A DNA stretch of 64,000 nt from Acinetobacter calcoaceticus (lineage in GTDB: Bacteria; Pseudomonadota; Gammaproteobacteria; Pseudomonadales; Moraxellaceae): NCBI RefSeq assembly GCF_004345325.1, contig NZ_SLVJ01000002.1:209621-273620 (forward strand), written 5' to 3'. The notes below the pieces were generated by a model, which saw only the letters and a list, made by a program, of their open reading frames with translations, was not told the origin of the DNA and ran no database searches. This document shows, in pieces, positions 1-9,062 of this stretch (position 1 is the first letter of the stretch; every line of letters begins with the position of its first letter). The translations under genes and the position numbers were made by a program.

Positions 1-954
1 GTGCTGGGGATCAGTTTGATTCTTGAAATTGCTGTGATGCTGATTTTAAATACTTCGATATTGCTGCAGGGGGGTGCAGCTGGGATTCACTTTGAGTCTT
101 TTGAGTTTAAATATGCCTTTGCACCGGGACTCAGTTTGGCGATCTTGTTTGCATTGACCGGTTTTATTGGTTTTGAGTCTGCTGCAATCTATCGTGATGA
201 AGCGCGAGATCCCGAAAGAACCATTCCCAAAGCAACCTATTGGTCGGTGTTGATCATTGGCTTATTTTATACCTTCTCCGCTTGGGCGATGGTGATTGGG
301 GTGGGCAGTACTCAGTTACTCAATGTGGTCAATCAAACCTTACATGGCTCAGGCAATATGCTACTCGACTTGAGCCAAACCTATAACGGCAATGTGTTTA
401 GAATCATTATCCAATTTTTATTGATCAATAGTTTGTTTGCCTGTGTATTAAGTTTTCATAATATTTTGGTTCGTTATCAATATACCTTGGCACAGCACGG
501 TGACTTCAGTCAGGTCTTGGTCACTCTGCATCCCAAATATCGTTCGCCCGCCAATTCATCGGTAATGCAAACCTGTATTGCCATTGCAGTCATTTTGATT
601 TGTGCATTTTATCAAATGGAGCCTTTGACCCAAGTCTTCGGTTATATGGCTGGTGTATCAACCATTGGTTGTATGATGTTGATGCTACTGACCAGTATCG
701 CAGCTTATGTGTATTTCTATCAGCACCCGCATCTCAGGATCCAGAAAAAATTTAAAACTCAAGTTGCACCCGCGTTGGCCATGCTCTTGCTCGGACTATG
801 TTTGCTGATGATTTTATTTAACTTTAAAACTTTAACGGGCGGCAGCTTATTGGTGTGCTTGATCTTGGCCTTGGTGGCACCGCTATTTTTTGTGATTGGC
901 CTCATCCGTCAACGCCAAGTCAGTAAGTCGAAGAATACTGAGATGCCGCATTGA
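1..954 (+). CDS. APC-family amino acid permease, C-terminal part (cut by window edge)
   Basis: This is the last 317 residues of an integral inner-membrane amino acid/polyamine permease. The reading frame is open from base 1, so the GTG at base 1 is probably an internal valine and the true start lies upstream. A loop near residues 58-76 carries the APC-type pattern GFESAAIYRDEARDP followed by RTIPKA. About eight hydrophobic segments follow, and the protein ends in a short charged tail. Full-length relatives are about 450-500 residues, so roughly a third is missing. The substrate cannot be read from the sequence. No terminator is visible between this gene and the next one, which starts 114 bp downstream on the same strand. 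Confidence 0.85.
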   Translation: MLGISLILEIAVMLILNTSILLQGGAAGIHFESFEFKYAFAPGLSLAILFALTGFIGFESAAIYRDEARDPERTIPKATYWSVLIIGLFYTFSAWAMVIGVGSTQLLNVVNQTLHGSGNMLLDLSQTYNGNVFRIIIQFLLINSLFACVLSFHNILVRYQYTLAQHGDFSQVLVTLHPKYRSPANSSVMQTCIAIAVILICAFYQMEPLTQVFGYMAGVSTIGCMMLMLLTSIAAYVYFYQHPHLRIQKKFKTQVAPALAMLLLGLCLLMILFNFKTLTGGSLLVCLILALVAPLFFVIGLIRQRQVSKSKNTEMPH

Positions 955-1068
955 TATTGTAGCTGACCATCACCAGTTCAACCCAGCAAGTGGCCTAAAT
1001 GCTAGGCAACTGATCTTGATTGATTTAAGCTGTGCTACATCAAGTATTTCCTTAGGGATAAGTAAAAT

Positions 1069-2070
1069 ATGCATCAGCAGTCGATGAAACACGTGGTGAT
1101 TACCCAACCTGGTGGTCCAGAGCAACTTGCGATTGAAGCGACCGCAATACCGATTCCTCAAGCCGATGAAGTTCTGGTGAAAGTACATGCCTTTGGTTTG
1201 AATCGACCGGATATCTTGCAACGCCAAGGGCTCTATCCAATGCCTAAGGATGTTACCCCGATTCCTGGGCTTGAAGTGGCCGGTGAGGTGGTGGCTGTAG
1301 GTGCAGCGGTATCTAAGTATCAGATTGGAGATAAGGTCTGTGGCCTCACCAATGGCGGTGGCTATGCCGAATATTGCGTGGTCCCTGAAACGCAATTGCT
1401 CAGCATTCCAGATACAGTGAGTTATGTACAGGCTGCTGCGATCCCTGAAACCTTTTTTACAGTATGGGCCAATGTCTTTGATATGGGGCAAGCCAAAGCT
1501 GGAGAAACCGTACTGGTGCATGGTGGCAGTAGTGGTATTGGAACTACGGCATTGATGTTATGCAAAGCAATGGGGATGCGTACTTTTGCGACTGTTGGTT
1601 CAGATGAAAAAGTCGCTGCAATCCAATCGCTCACCACTGCGATTAATTATAAAACCCAAGATTTTGAAGCGGTCATCAAGCAAGAAACAGATCAAGCAGG
1701 TGTTGATGTGATCTTGGATATCGTGGGCGCACCTTATCTAGAAGCCAATCTCAATCTGTTACGCCGCAATGGTCGCTTGGTCTATATCGCATTTCTCGGT
1801 GGTGCCAAAGCCAAAGAAGTCAAACTTGGGCAGATCATGATGAAACGCCTGACCATTACGGGTTCAACCATGCGCGCGCGCAATACCGCGGAAAAGGCTG
1901 AGATTGCTCAGGCCCTACAACAGCATGTATTGCCATTATGGGCCAAAGGTGAATGCTTACCGATGATTTATAAAACCTTTGCCTTTGCCGATATACAGGA
2001 CGCGCATCGTGCAATGGATACAGGTGATCACGTCGGTAAGGTGGTGGTAGAAGTCATTCCTGCACACTAA
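1069..2070 (+). CDS. NAD(P)H-quinone oxidoreductase, PIG3/zeta-crystallin type (MDR superfamily)
   Basis: A 333-residue cytosolic zinc-independent medium-chain reductase, expected to reduce quinones or activated alkenes with NADPH. The N-terminal GroES-like half contains the family pattern FGLNRPDILQRQG. The Rossmann half has the nucleotide loop VHGGSSGIGTTA near residues 149-160. The catalytic and structural zinc cysteines of true alcohol dehydrogenases are absent. The start is ATG 1069 with a possible AGGGA ribosome site at 1054-1058; an in-frame ATG at 1084 is a weaker alternative. It converges with another MDR gene whose stop is only 37 bp away. The natural substrate is unknown. Confidence 0.88.
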   Translation: MHQQSMKHVVITQPGGPEQLAIEATAIPIPQADEVLVKVHAFGLNRPDILQRQGLYPMPKDVTPIPGLEVAGEVVAVGAAVSKYQIGDKVCGLTNGGGYAEYCVVPETQLLSIPDTVSYVQAAAIPETFFTVWANVFDMGQAKAGETVLVHGGSSGIGTTALMLCKAMGMRTFATVGSDEKVAAIQSLTTAINYKTQDFEAVIKQETDQAGVDVILDIVGAPYLEANLNLLRRNGRLVYIAFLGGAKAKEVKLGQIMMKRLTITGSTMRARNTAEKAEIAQALQQHVLPLWAKGECLPMIYKTFAFADIQDAHRAMDTGDHVGKVVVEVIPAH

Positions 2071-2107
2071 AAACTTGTTGCGCAGGTTGTATATGAAGTA
2101 ACTGGCA

Positions 2108-3121
2108 TTAAAAACCTTCGAGCACGATCTTACCGATACTTTTACCCGTTTCGATGAGGTCATGTGCTTGTTGGATATGTGCTGCATTGATCGCACCGAG
2201 GTTCTGCGCCAAGGTGCTTTTTATTTTGCCATGATCGACCAGTGTGGCAACTTGATTGAGTATCTCAGCTTGTTGTGGCATATCTTGGGTTTGAAAGACT
2301 GAGCGAGTGAACATTGATTCCCAATGGATTGACACTGACTTGGCTTTAAAACCTTGGATCGAAAAATCAGCAGGATCATCGATCAGCCCGACACGGCCTT
2401 GAGGGGCAATTAATTGTTGGATATCTTCTAGATGCTGATCCGATCCTGAGATTGAAAAGATATAACCCGGCTGCGCCAAGCCCAATGCATTCATTTGCGC
2501 CGTCAGGCCATGGCTATGATCAAGTATATAATCGGCACCGATTTGCTTTAACCATTGCTTAGACTCAGCTCGGGATGCGGTGGCAATCACCTCTAAATCT
2601 GTACGTGCTTTGAGTAGTTGAATGGCGATTGAACCAACCCCACCAGCCGCACCAATCAACAATATAGAGCGACTTTGTCCGGCGATTGGCCGTTCCACTT
2701 CTAAACGCTGAAACAGCATTTCCCAAGCCGTGATTGATGTCAGTGGCAGGGCGGCAGCTTGTGCATTGCTGATTGACATTGGCTTGTGACCGACAATGCG
2801 CTCATCAACCAATTGATATTCTGCATAGGAGCCATTTCGATTGATGGTCCCAGCATAATAAACAGGATCTCCAACTTTAAAATTTTGGACGCATTCACCT
2901 ATAGCAGCAACCACACCCACAGCATCACGGCCTAAAATTTTCCAATCGGTGTTGTCTTCTGGTGTACGTTGACGCACTTTAATATCGATGGGATTGATTG
3001 AAATGGCCTGTACTTGGATCAACAGATCATGACCCTGTGCTACTGGCTGCTCAGATTCAATCAGTTGAAAGAGATCATGTGGATCAAGGCGATAAGGTTT
3101 TTGGTAGGCAATGGCTTTCAT
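2108..3121 (-). CDS. Zinc-type alcohol dehydrogenase-like protein (MDR superfamily, TIGR02817-like)
   Basis: A 337-residue reductase of the ZADH branch of the medium-chain dehydrogenase family. It has a GroES-like N-terminal half (SINPIDIKVRQ, GRDAVGVV) and a Rossmann half with GAAGGVGSIAIQLL near residue 160. It probably reduces alkenals or quinones; despite the family name, no zinc-binding cysteine cluster is visible. The start is taken at ATG 3121 because GGAG lies six bases before it. An upstream in-frame ATG at 3133 overlaps that same ribosome site and would add four residues. It is convergent with the 1069-2070 quinone reductase, a more distant member of the same superfamily. The 5' flank is the repeat-rich stretch 3134-3300. 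Confidence 0.85.
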   Translation of the reverse strand: MKAIAYQKPYRLDPHDLFQLIESEQPVAQGHDLLIQVQAISINPIDIKVRQRTPEDNTDWKILGRDAVGVVAAIGECVQNFKVGDPVYYAGTINRNGSYAEYQLVDERIVGHKPMSISNAQAAALPLTSITAWEMLFQRLEVERPIAGQSRSILLIGAAGGVGSIAIQLLKARTDLEVIATASRAESKQWLKQIGADYILDHSHGLTAQMNALGLAQPGYIFSISGSDQHLEDIQQLIAPQGRVGLIDDPADFSIQGFKAKSVSIHWESMFTRSVFQTQDMPQQAEILNQVATLVDHGKIKSTLAQNLGAINAAHIQQAHDLIETGKSIGKIVLEGF

Positions 3122-3494
3122 TAGGTTCTCCATAACATGTGTGCTGCGGATTTAGGTAACTGCGGATTAAGTAACTGCGTATTAAGATGATGACGTATTA
3201 AACTGACAATGTTTTAGGTTGAAAATGTATTCGGGTGACAATGTTTTAGGTTGGAAATGAACTCGGGTGACGATGTATTCGGGTGAAGGTATTCAGTTGA
3301 AGTCATATTCAGCTTAGCCTCTGTTGTAACGCAGATTTAGGCATAAAGACAATACGCCATGATCGCATCTTGACTGCAGTTGTGACCGCTCACTGTGGCT
3401 TAACGATGATTTAATGCCAAAACCGTGGCGCTGGCGCAGTTTTTTTTGTGCTTTTATGCGACAATTGTTTTTTCTATTTACGATTAGGTCGGTC
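3122..3494. other. Intergenic region with short tandem repeats
   Basis: This 373-bp gap lies between divergent genes. It holds no convincing ORF, but it does hold a block of short imperfect tandem repeats at 3141-3283 (listed separately). The repeats sit where promoters for both flanking genes would be expected. Beyond them I see no clear operator or structured RNA. Confidence 0.6.
3141..3283. repeat. Short degenerate tandem repeats (15-bp and 32-bp units)
   Basis: Two 15-bp units at 3156-3170 and 3171-3185 (gtaactgcggattaa and gtaactgcgtattaa) follow a related 15-mer at 3141-3155. They are followed by a 32-bp unit at 3204-3235 repeated at 3236-3267 with few changes, then a shortened third copy at 3268-3283 that keeps the unit's two ends. 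The units show no dyad symmetry, so this is not a CRISPR or a REP element. Confidence 0.85.
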
Positions 3495-4004
3495 ATGCAA
3501 GATCAAAGCCCTGCAACATTAAGCGATATTGAAATTTTAGATATCTTACAGTCGATGAAAGATGATGTGCTCAATACTGAAGCGCATGAGATTATCGCGC
3601 AAGGGGGCAAAGCGGGTCGTCAAGAAGCACATAAAAAAGCCTTGTTGGCCTTACAACAAAGCTTTGAATCTAAGTTTGTTGAAGCGGTGAGTTTGGCTTT
3701 ACATCTGAACAGTGGTCAAACCAAGAAAATTCATTATAAAAAAGACCGTATTCGTATCATGAAAGCCAAAGGCATCGACTATGCTGTGATTGATGGTGTA
3801 CAAACGGCTCAAGTCCTTGCACAAATCGCACAAGCTATTGAAATTGAAGATGGTGTGGTAACTCATGATCTACACAACATTTTCCCTTTCTGGAAAGAAG
3901 GTTGGCCGATGGTGCAGTATGACAATGCCTTCAAGATTTTAGAAGACGACATCAATATCCACTATCAAGCGACTTTGGATGTATTGATTAAGCTCTATGG
4001 CTAA
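3495..4004 (+). CDS. Conserved-looking hypothetical protein, function unknown
   Basis: A protein of 169 residues that I do not recognise. It is soluble, with no signal peptide or membrane segment. The middle is basic (KKIHYKKDRIRIMKAKG) and is followed by an acidic, hydrophobic C-terminal half with HNIFPFWKEGWP near residue 127. The reading frame could extend upstream to 3414, but that extension is arginine/phenylalanine-rich and overlaps the likely promoter, so ATG 3495 is preferred; its ribosome site is weak. The gene stands alone between the divergent MDR gene and a convergent citrate carrier, with a perfect palindromic terminator just past its stop. Confidence 0.65.
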   Translation: MQDQSPATLSDIEILDILQSMKDDVLNTEAHEIIAQGGKAGRQEAHKKALLALQQSFESKFVEAVSLALHLNSGQTKKIHYKKDRIRIMKAKGIDYAVIDGVQTAQVLAQIAQAIEIEDGVVTHDLHNIFPFWKEGWPMVQYDNAFKILEDDINIHYQATLDVLIKLYG

Positions 4005-4036
4005 GTTTTAAGAGAAGTTTTAAGGCTTAGAATAAC

Positions 4037-4068
4037 AAGCGCCGCTTAATTTAAATTAAGCGGCGCTT
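4037..4068. terminator. Bidirectional intrinsic terminator
   Basis: A perfect 32-bp palindrome with GC-rich outer arms (aagcgccgcttaattt and its complement) lies between two convergent genes. A T-rich stretch follows on the plus strand. Its position fits shared termination of the 3495-4004 gene and the citrate carrier. Confidence 0.8.
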
Positions 4069-4127
4069 CATTTTATTGAGTTGAGTCATTTAAACCGTTA
4101 ACTCAACATCTCAACTAGCATGTGTAC

Positions 4128-5465
4128 TTAGACCATTGAATACAGTGGGAACATACCGAATACCAGTGAGCTGACCAACATGACCATACAGGTGATAATC
4201 GCCCATTTGATGGAAAAACGTTGGTGATCCGCAAATTCAATGCTTGCCAAACCGCAGAGCAAATAAGTTGATGGCACCAATGGCGATAGTAAATGCACAG
4301 GTTGACCAACAATCGATGCGCGTGCCATTTCTACTGGTGTAATCCCATAATGCGTAGCAGCCTCTGACAGTACAGGCAATACACCATAGTAAAATGCATC
4401 ATTGGACATAAAGAAGGTCAGTGGCATACTCAGTACCGCTGTAATCGGTGCTAAATAGGGTCCCATGCTGCTTGGAATTACGGTAATGAGCTCTTTAGAC
4501 ATGGACTCAACCATGCCTGTACCAGATAAAATACCAGTAAAAATACCTGCCGCAAAAATGATACCCACGACAGATAATGCGCTGCCTGCATGCTTGGAAA
4601 TCAAACGTTTTTGAATTTCTAGATCTTGATAGTTCACCACCAAAGCGATACACAAGGCCACCATAAACAAGATCGGCATTGGCAGTACGCTTTTGATCAG
4701 GCAGATCATTAAGACCAAAGTCAGCAGACCATTGAACCAGCGGAGATGTGCACGATTCGCTTCACTATCCGTAGAAATCTGGATGTTATCACCATGGCTA
4801 ACATCTAACTCAATGATACCAATGCGTTTGCGCTCGTAGCGTCCGTAGATATAGGCGACAAAAAATAGCCAAGCAATCGCAAACAACATCGGTAAGATCA
4901 TCGGAACAAAGATATCACTTGGATCAACTTTCAATGCACTTGCCGCACGTGCTGTAGGGCCGCCCCATGGCGTGAGGTTCATAATGCCACTGGCAATCAT
5001 CATCAAGCCAGCCATGATCAGTGGGCTCATCCCTAAGCGACGATACAATGGCAACATTGCAGCAACACAGATCATGTAGGTGGTTGAACCATCACCATCT
5101 AGCGATACGACTAGCGTCAAAAAAACCGTACCTAATGTCACTTTAAGTGGGTCACCTTTGACTTTTTTTAGAATCCATTTTACAGAAGGGTCAAATAATC
5201 CTGTATCAATCATCACAGCAAAATAGAGGATTGCAAATAGCAGCATGATTCCCGTTGGAGCTAATTTTTTCACCCCATCTAACATCATTGTGCCTAGACC
5301 ATTCAACTCGATATGACTGAGACTCTCAAAATAAAATCCGAGGAAGTGGGCCAAAACAGCAAAAATAATGGGAACAAGGGTGAGTGCAATTAAGGCACTT
5401 AAACGCTTGGTCATGATCAGATACATAAAGCAGCTGATCATGCCAAGACCTAATAAGGTGAGCAT
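4128..5465 (-). CDS. CitMHS-family citrate-metal/proton symporter
   Basis: A 445-residue inner-membrane carrier with about 11-12 hydrophobic segments. CitMHS proteins import citrate complexed with divalent metal ions, in symport with protons. Recognisable patterns are VVSLDGDGSTTYMICVAAM near residue 120 and NLTPWGGPTARAA near residue 164, both typical of the family. The second half has MSNDAFYYGVLPVL and the QPVHLLSPLVPSTYLL segment. The start ATG 5465 has AAGGA seven bases upstream. No citrate-sensing two-component system is adjacent. Which metal the citrate carries cannot be told from sequence. Confidence 0.9.
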   Translation of the reverse strand: MLTLLGLGMISCFMYLIMTKRLSALIALTLVPIIFAVLAHFLGFYFESLSHIELNGLGTMMLDGVKKLAPTGIMLLFAILYFAVMIDTGLFDPSVKWILKKVKGDPLKVTLGTVFLTLVVSLDGDGSTTYMICVAAMLPLYRRLGMSPLIMAGLMMIASGIMNLTPWGGPTARAASALKVDPSDIFVPMILPMLFAIAWLFFVAYIYGRYERKRIGIIELDVSHGDNIQISTDSEANRAHLRWFNGLLTLVLMICLIKSVLPMPILFMVALCIALVVNYQDLEIQKRLISKHAGSALSVVGIIFAAGIFTGILSGTGMVESMSKELITVIPSSMGPYLAPITAVLSMPLTFFMSNDAFYYGVLPVLSEAATHYGITPVEMARASIVGQPVHLLSPLVPSTYLLCGLASIEFADHQRFSIKWAIITCMVMLVSSLVFGMFPLYSMV

Positions 5466-5936
5466 GGTTCAATCCTTTGATATGCGAAATGTTATATTTT
5501 AAAAATTCGTCAACTTGTCTTTATCCGCCGAAAGTAAAAAAAGCAAAAATAATCATAAAAGCCGAATCAAGGTTTTTAAATTTGCCAAGGGGACATCAAT
5601 CACCCAAACAGAAATGCATGCTAGGTTTTTTTCAATATAAACTCAATAATCCAATCTAAATATTAAATTAAACTACATGTAGCAGAAAAATGTATAAATA
5701 AAATAGATCCTTATCATGCAAAAAAAATAGGTCGCTGAGGAATTTCATTAGAAAAAGAAAATTGGTAAAGCATAAAATCTCAGTAATGAGTTTGATTCTT
5801 ATTGAGGAGGCGTTTTAAAAAATTGTAAAGAGTGAAAAATAGACAATAAATCAAGTATTTATTATGTGAAGCATTCGATATTTTTCAGCACTGATGCGTA
5901 GCGATCAGTGCTGAAAAATATCCTTGCTAATATTGC
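5466..5936. other. AT-rich intergenic region without a credible gene
   Basis: A 471-bp AT-rich gap. A 60-codon open frame at 5477-5659 has no ribosome site and an atypical composition, and is judged chance. The only clear structure is the long hairpin at 5877-5922, next to the stop of the CNNM/CBS gene. The promoter of the citrate carrier must lie in the left part, but no strong sigma-70 match stands out. Confidence 0.6.
5877..5922 (-). terminator. Long hairpin downstream of the CNNM/CBS gene
   Basis: A perfect 19-bp inverted repeat (5877-5895 with 5904-5922, 8-base loop) lies 15 bp past the stop of the minus-strand membrane protein gene. The stem has an A/T-rich base and a GC-rich core. There is no long T tract, so it may act as an mRNA 3'-end stabiliser as well as a terminator. 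Confidence 0.65.
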
Positions 5937-7259
5937 CTATTCTTCAATTGGTTCATCTTCGATGGGTTGATCCACCAAACGTGTTACTAACAGTTGGTCA
6001 ATACGAAAATTATCGACATCAACCACTTCAAATTTATAACCCGCAAAAATGACATTGTCTGCTGGGCGTGGGATTTTGCGCAATTGGAACATCATAAAAC
6101 CTGCGAGGGTTTCATAATTGTCATGCTCAGGCATGGAATCGATTTCAAGTGCATGCATCATATCTTCAATCGGCGTACTGCCTTCAATCAACCAAGAATT
6201 GGTATCACGTTGAATAATCTGCTGCTCTTCTTCCATCGGTGTAACCCAATCACCCATCACGGTGATCATAATGTCGGAGAGGGTGATGACACCTACAACC
6301 AAGGCATATTCATTGATCACCACAGCAAATTTTTCTTTGCTGGCACGAAAGCGATCAAGTAACTCAGATAGGGTCAGCGCATCCGGTATGGTCAATACAT
6401 TTCGAATGGTGGACTCATTTAATTGATTGATTTTCTGGTGATTTAGAATACGCACTAAGATGTCTTTGGCGTCGATATAGCCAATGACCTGATCAATATT
6501 TTCATTACAGACCAAGAATTTTGAAAAAGGGTATTCGGCAAGTTTCTGACGGATACTTTCTTCAGGTTCATTTAAAGTAAAAAACACCACATTCTCACGC
6601 GGTGTCATGCTTGAAGGGACATTACGTTCCTCAAGCTCGAACACGTTTTCAATAAAATGATGTTCTTGTTTCTGTAATACACCCGCTTGTGCGCCTGCAT
6701 TAACAATTGCCGAAATGTCATCAAAGGTCAGACTGTCATCGCGTTTGGTATTGACTTTAAAGACTTTAAAGATCGAGTTGGCAATGATATTGATAATCCA
6801 AGCCAGAGGCTTACAGACCTTGATAAATACACCGATTGGCTCGATGACCATAATGGCGAGTTTTTCAGGGAAGATCATCGCCAATCGTTTGGGCATTAAG
6901 TCTGCGAACAGAATAAACAATGTAGTGACGGTTAAAAAAGATAAACTGAAACCAATGCTATCGGCCCACTTTCCTTGATAGAAGCCTAAGACCAGTTCAT
7001 TAAAGTAGGGACGTAATGAGGATTCACCAACAATACCGCCCAAGATTGCGACTGCATTGACACCGATTTGAGTTGATGCAAAAAAATCAGCTGAATTTTC
7101 CTGCATATGCATGACTTTGGTGGCGCGTTCGTCACCACTTTCAGCGATCAATTTAAGCTTTATTTTACGAGAGCCAGCAATTGCGATTTCAGATAAAGAT
7201 AAAAAGAATGAGCACGATACCAAGACGATCAGTATTACAATGCTTTGAAAAATATCCAT
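5937..7259 (-). CDS. CNNM/CBS-domain membrane protein (hemolysin-C/YtfL-PaeA family)
   Basis: A 440-residue inner-membrane protein. Residues 1-180 form the DUF21/CNNM transmembrane domain with about four segments; then comes a CBS-domain pair at roughly 200-340 (GVITLSDIMITVMGD at its end) and a CorC/HlyC-type C-terminal domain. Families of this architecture are implicated in magnesium or cobalt efflux, and YtfL/PaeA in polyamine tolerance. The old label hemolysin does not imply lysis. The tail is acidic. The gene is monocistronic by context, with the hairpin at 5877-5922 behind it. The transported substrate is not deducible here. Confidence 0.85.
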   Translation of the reverse strand: MDIFQSIVILIVLVSCSFFLSLSEIAIAGSRKIKLKLIAESGDERATKVMHMQENSADFFASTQIGVNAVAILGGIVGESSLRPYFNELVLGFYQGKWADSIGFSLSFLTVTTLFILFADLMPKRLAMIFPEKLAIMVIEPIGVFIKVCKPLAWIINIIANSIFKVFKVNTKRDDSLTFDDISAIVNAGAQAGVLQKQEHHFIENVFELEERNVPSSMTPRENVVFFTLNEPEESIRQKLAEYPFSKFLVCNENIDQVIGYIDAKDILVRILNHQKINQLNESTIRNVLTIPDALTLSELLDRFRASKEKFAVVINEYALVVGVITLSDIMITVMGDWVTPMEEEQQIIQRDTNSWLIEGSTPIEDMMHALEIDSMPEHDNYETLAGFMMFQLRKIPRPADNVIFAGYKFEVVDVDNFRIDQLLVTRLVDQPIEDEPIEE

Positions 7260-7471
7260 ACCTCACCTGTATTTATAAAGTTATGCCAGTGAACACTTTG
7301 CATGAACATGAAGTCGCCTCATGCTCATGTGAAAATCTAGACTCGGCCAAAACAATATAAGGAGTTATTAAATTGATTAAAATATTTTTATTCAAAATTC
7401 TAATGAAAAAATGTGATCTAAAGATCAGCCACTGCATCATGAGTGGCTGAAATATTAGCATATTCTATACT

Positions 7472-8473
7472 TTAGAAAAAAGTATGTGGTGGTTGAGTGC
7501 TGCTATTATTCAACAAATATTCACGGTTCTCTTCTTCAATCATTTGACGCGCAACATATAAAATCAGTTGGCGCAACCAACGATGAGCAGGGTGATGATG
7601 CAACAGCGGACACCATGCCATCTTAAGCTCAAATTCTGGAATATAGAATGGTGGATCTTTGAGGAGTAAATTTTGATTTCTTGCTTGCAAACGTGCAATA
7701 CGTGAAGGCAAGGTCGCAATCAAGTCAACATTGGCAGCCAATAAACCAGGCATTTGGTAATGTCGGGTGAATACAGAAATTTTGCGTTTTTGTCCGATAC
7801 GATCAAGCGCTTGATCGATCCAACCCAAACCCGCTTGTTTCTCAGGGTTAACGCCAAAACCAACCCCCATACCTGTTTTAGAGACCCAGATATGTTGTGC
7901 ATCTAAATAGCTCTTCAAGTTAAGACTGGTGCCGGCTGGGTGTTTGTCATTGAGTAAACATGAAAAACTATCTCGCCAAACCAAAACTTGGTGAAAGCTT
8001 TGTGGTATTTCATTAAAACGGTTAATGGCAAGATCAACTTTGCCTTGTTCCATGTCACGATAAGACACATCACTTGGTGTAAGAAAATCAAGCACGACAT
8101 TGGGTGCTTCAGAACGCAATGCTTTGACCAGTCGAGGAACCAAGGTTGCCTCTGCATAGTCGGAGGTCATGATACGGAACACACGATTACTGGTATAAGG
8201 ACGAAACTCAGTACGTGGTTCCAAGATCATTGATAAATCAGCAAGTGCGTCACGTATGCGAGGTTGTAATTCTAATGCTCGCTCAGTCGGTGTCATACCT
8301 TCAGAAGAACGGATCAAAAGTGGATCATTAAACAAATTGCGTAAGCGACGTAAAATATTACTCATGGCTGGTTGGGTGACGCCCAATTGTTCAGCAGCAC
8401 GAGTCACATTTTTTTCGCGTAATAATACGTCCAGGTAAATTAGAAGGTTAAGATCGACCCGCTCCAGATTCAT
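7472..8473 (-). CDS. LysR-family transcriptional regulator
   Basis: A 333-residue DNA-binding regulator. Residues 6-65 are the winged helix-turn-helix (NVTRAAEQLGVTQPAMSNIL), followed by a linker helix and a periplasmic-binding-protein-like effector domain of the NodD/LeuO type. The rest of the protein is full length for the family. It is divergent from aceA across a 589-bp gap. LysR regulators often control a divergent neighbour, but the gap is long and no clear T-N11-A palindrome was identified, so control of aceA is only a possibility. Confidence 0.88.
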   Translation of the reverse strand: MNLERVDLNLLIYLDVLLREKNVTRAAEQLGVTQPAMSNILRRLRNLFNDPLLIRSSEGMTPTERALELQPRIRDALADLSMILEPRTEFRPYTSNRVFRIMTSDYAEATLVPRLVKALRSEAPNVVLDFLTPSDVSYRDMEQGKVDLAINRFNEIPQSFHQVLVWRDSFSCLLNDKHPAGTSLNLKSYLDAQHIWVSKTGMGVGFGVNPEKQAGLGWIDQALDRIGQKRKISVFTRHYQMPGLLAANVDLIATLPSRIARLQARNQNLLLKDPPFYIPEFELKMAWCPLLHHHPAHRWLRQLILYVARQMIEEENREYLLNNSSTQPPHTFF

Positions 8474-9062
8474 AGAAAAAATACCGAAAATAAACTCATG
8501 AAATCATTTTGAATTATGCCATATCTAAATACATTTGTGTAAAAGCATATTTTAAAAAATATAATCCTAAAATTAAATCTCAGTATTTGTTGGATTTGTT
8601 GTAAATTCCTTTATTTTCAAGGTCTGAAGCAGATCAACGTTGAATATATTACTCATTATTATAAGGTCTTACTTGCTTGAATATTGAGCTTGAATGGCTG
8701 CATTAGCGAATATTCCGTTAAAGGTAAAATACTCATTTATTGACTGTTTCATGCAACTGCAATCGTTAAGCAGCACTATTTAAAATGTAATTTTAATGAT
8801 ATAGACGTACTGAGCGTGCTAAAGCGTTATGTTACACAGATTCATTCTGAGCTTTAACGGGTTGTCGACCCCTTTATAATACGACTTTGATCTACTCATT
8901 TTTTAAATAAATAGTGAAGATTAGCGTAGGATATTGGATTAATTACTGATCTGGCTCTAAGCTGTGTTCAGAACAATGAAGTGATTTAAATCTGAGCAGC
9001 TGTATATTGACTAGATTTATTTCTCGACGGATGAAATCCTAAATTTAATACAGGAACATGTC
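8474..9062. other. Long divergent intergenic region upstream of aceA
   Basis: A 589-bp non-coding gap between the LysR gene and aceA. No ORF with a ribosome site is seen. It holds a candidate aceA promoter ending in a perfect TATAAT at 8875-8880, which implies a leader of about 175 bases. I see no convincing riboswitch or terminator in that leader. AGGA at 9052-9055 is the aceA ribosome site. Confidence 0.55.
8853..8880 (+). promoter_or_regulatory. Candidate sigma-70 promoter of aceA
   Basis: TTTAAC at 8853-8858 and a consensus TATAAT at 8875-8880 are separated by 16 bases. The -10 is perfect and the -35 is weak, which suggests an activator. Transcription would begin near 8887, giving a long leader before aceA. 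Confidence 0.45.

Noticed and set aside
3141..3283. Possible CRISPR array
   Set aside because: Units are directly adjacent without unique spacers, vary in length and lack dyad symmetry; no cas gene is present.
5477..5659. 60-codon frame on the plus strand
   Set aside because: AT-rich, no ribosome site, no recognisable pattern; it lies in the promoter region of the citrate carrier.
7273..7461. 62-codon minus-strand frame before the CNNM/CBS gene
   Set aside because: No ribosome site and no family pattern; it lies in the likely promoter of the CNNM/CBS gene.
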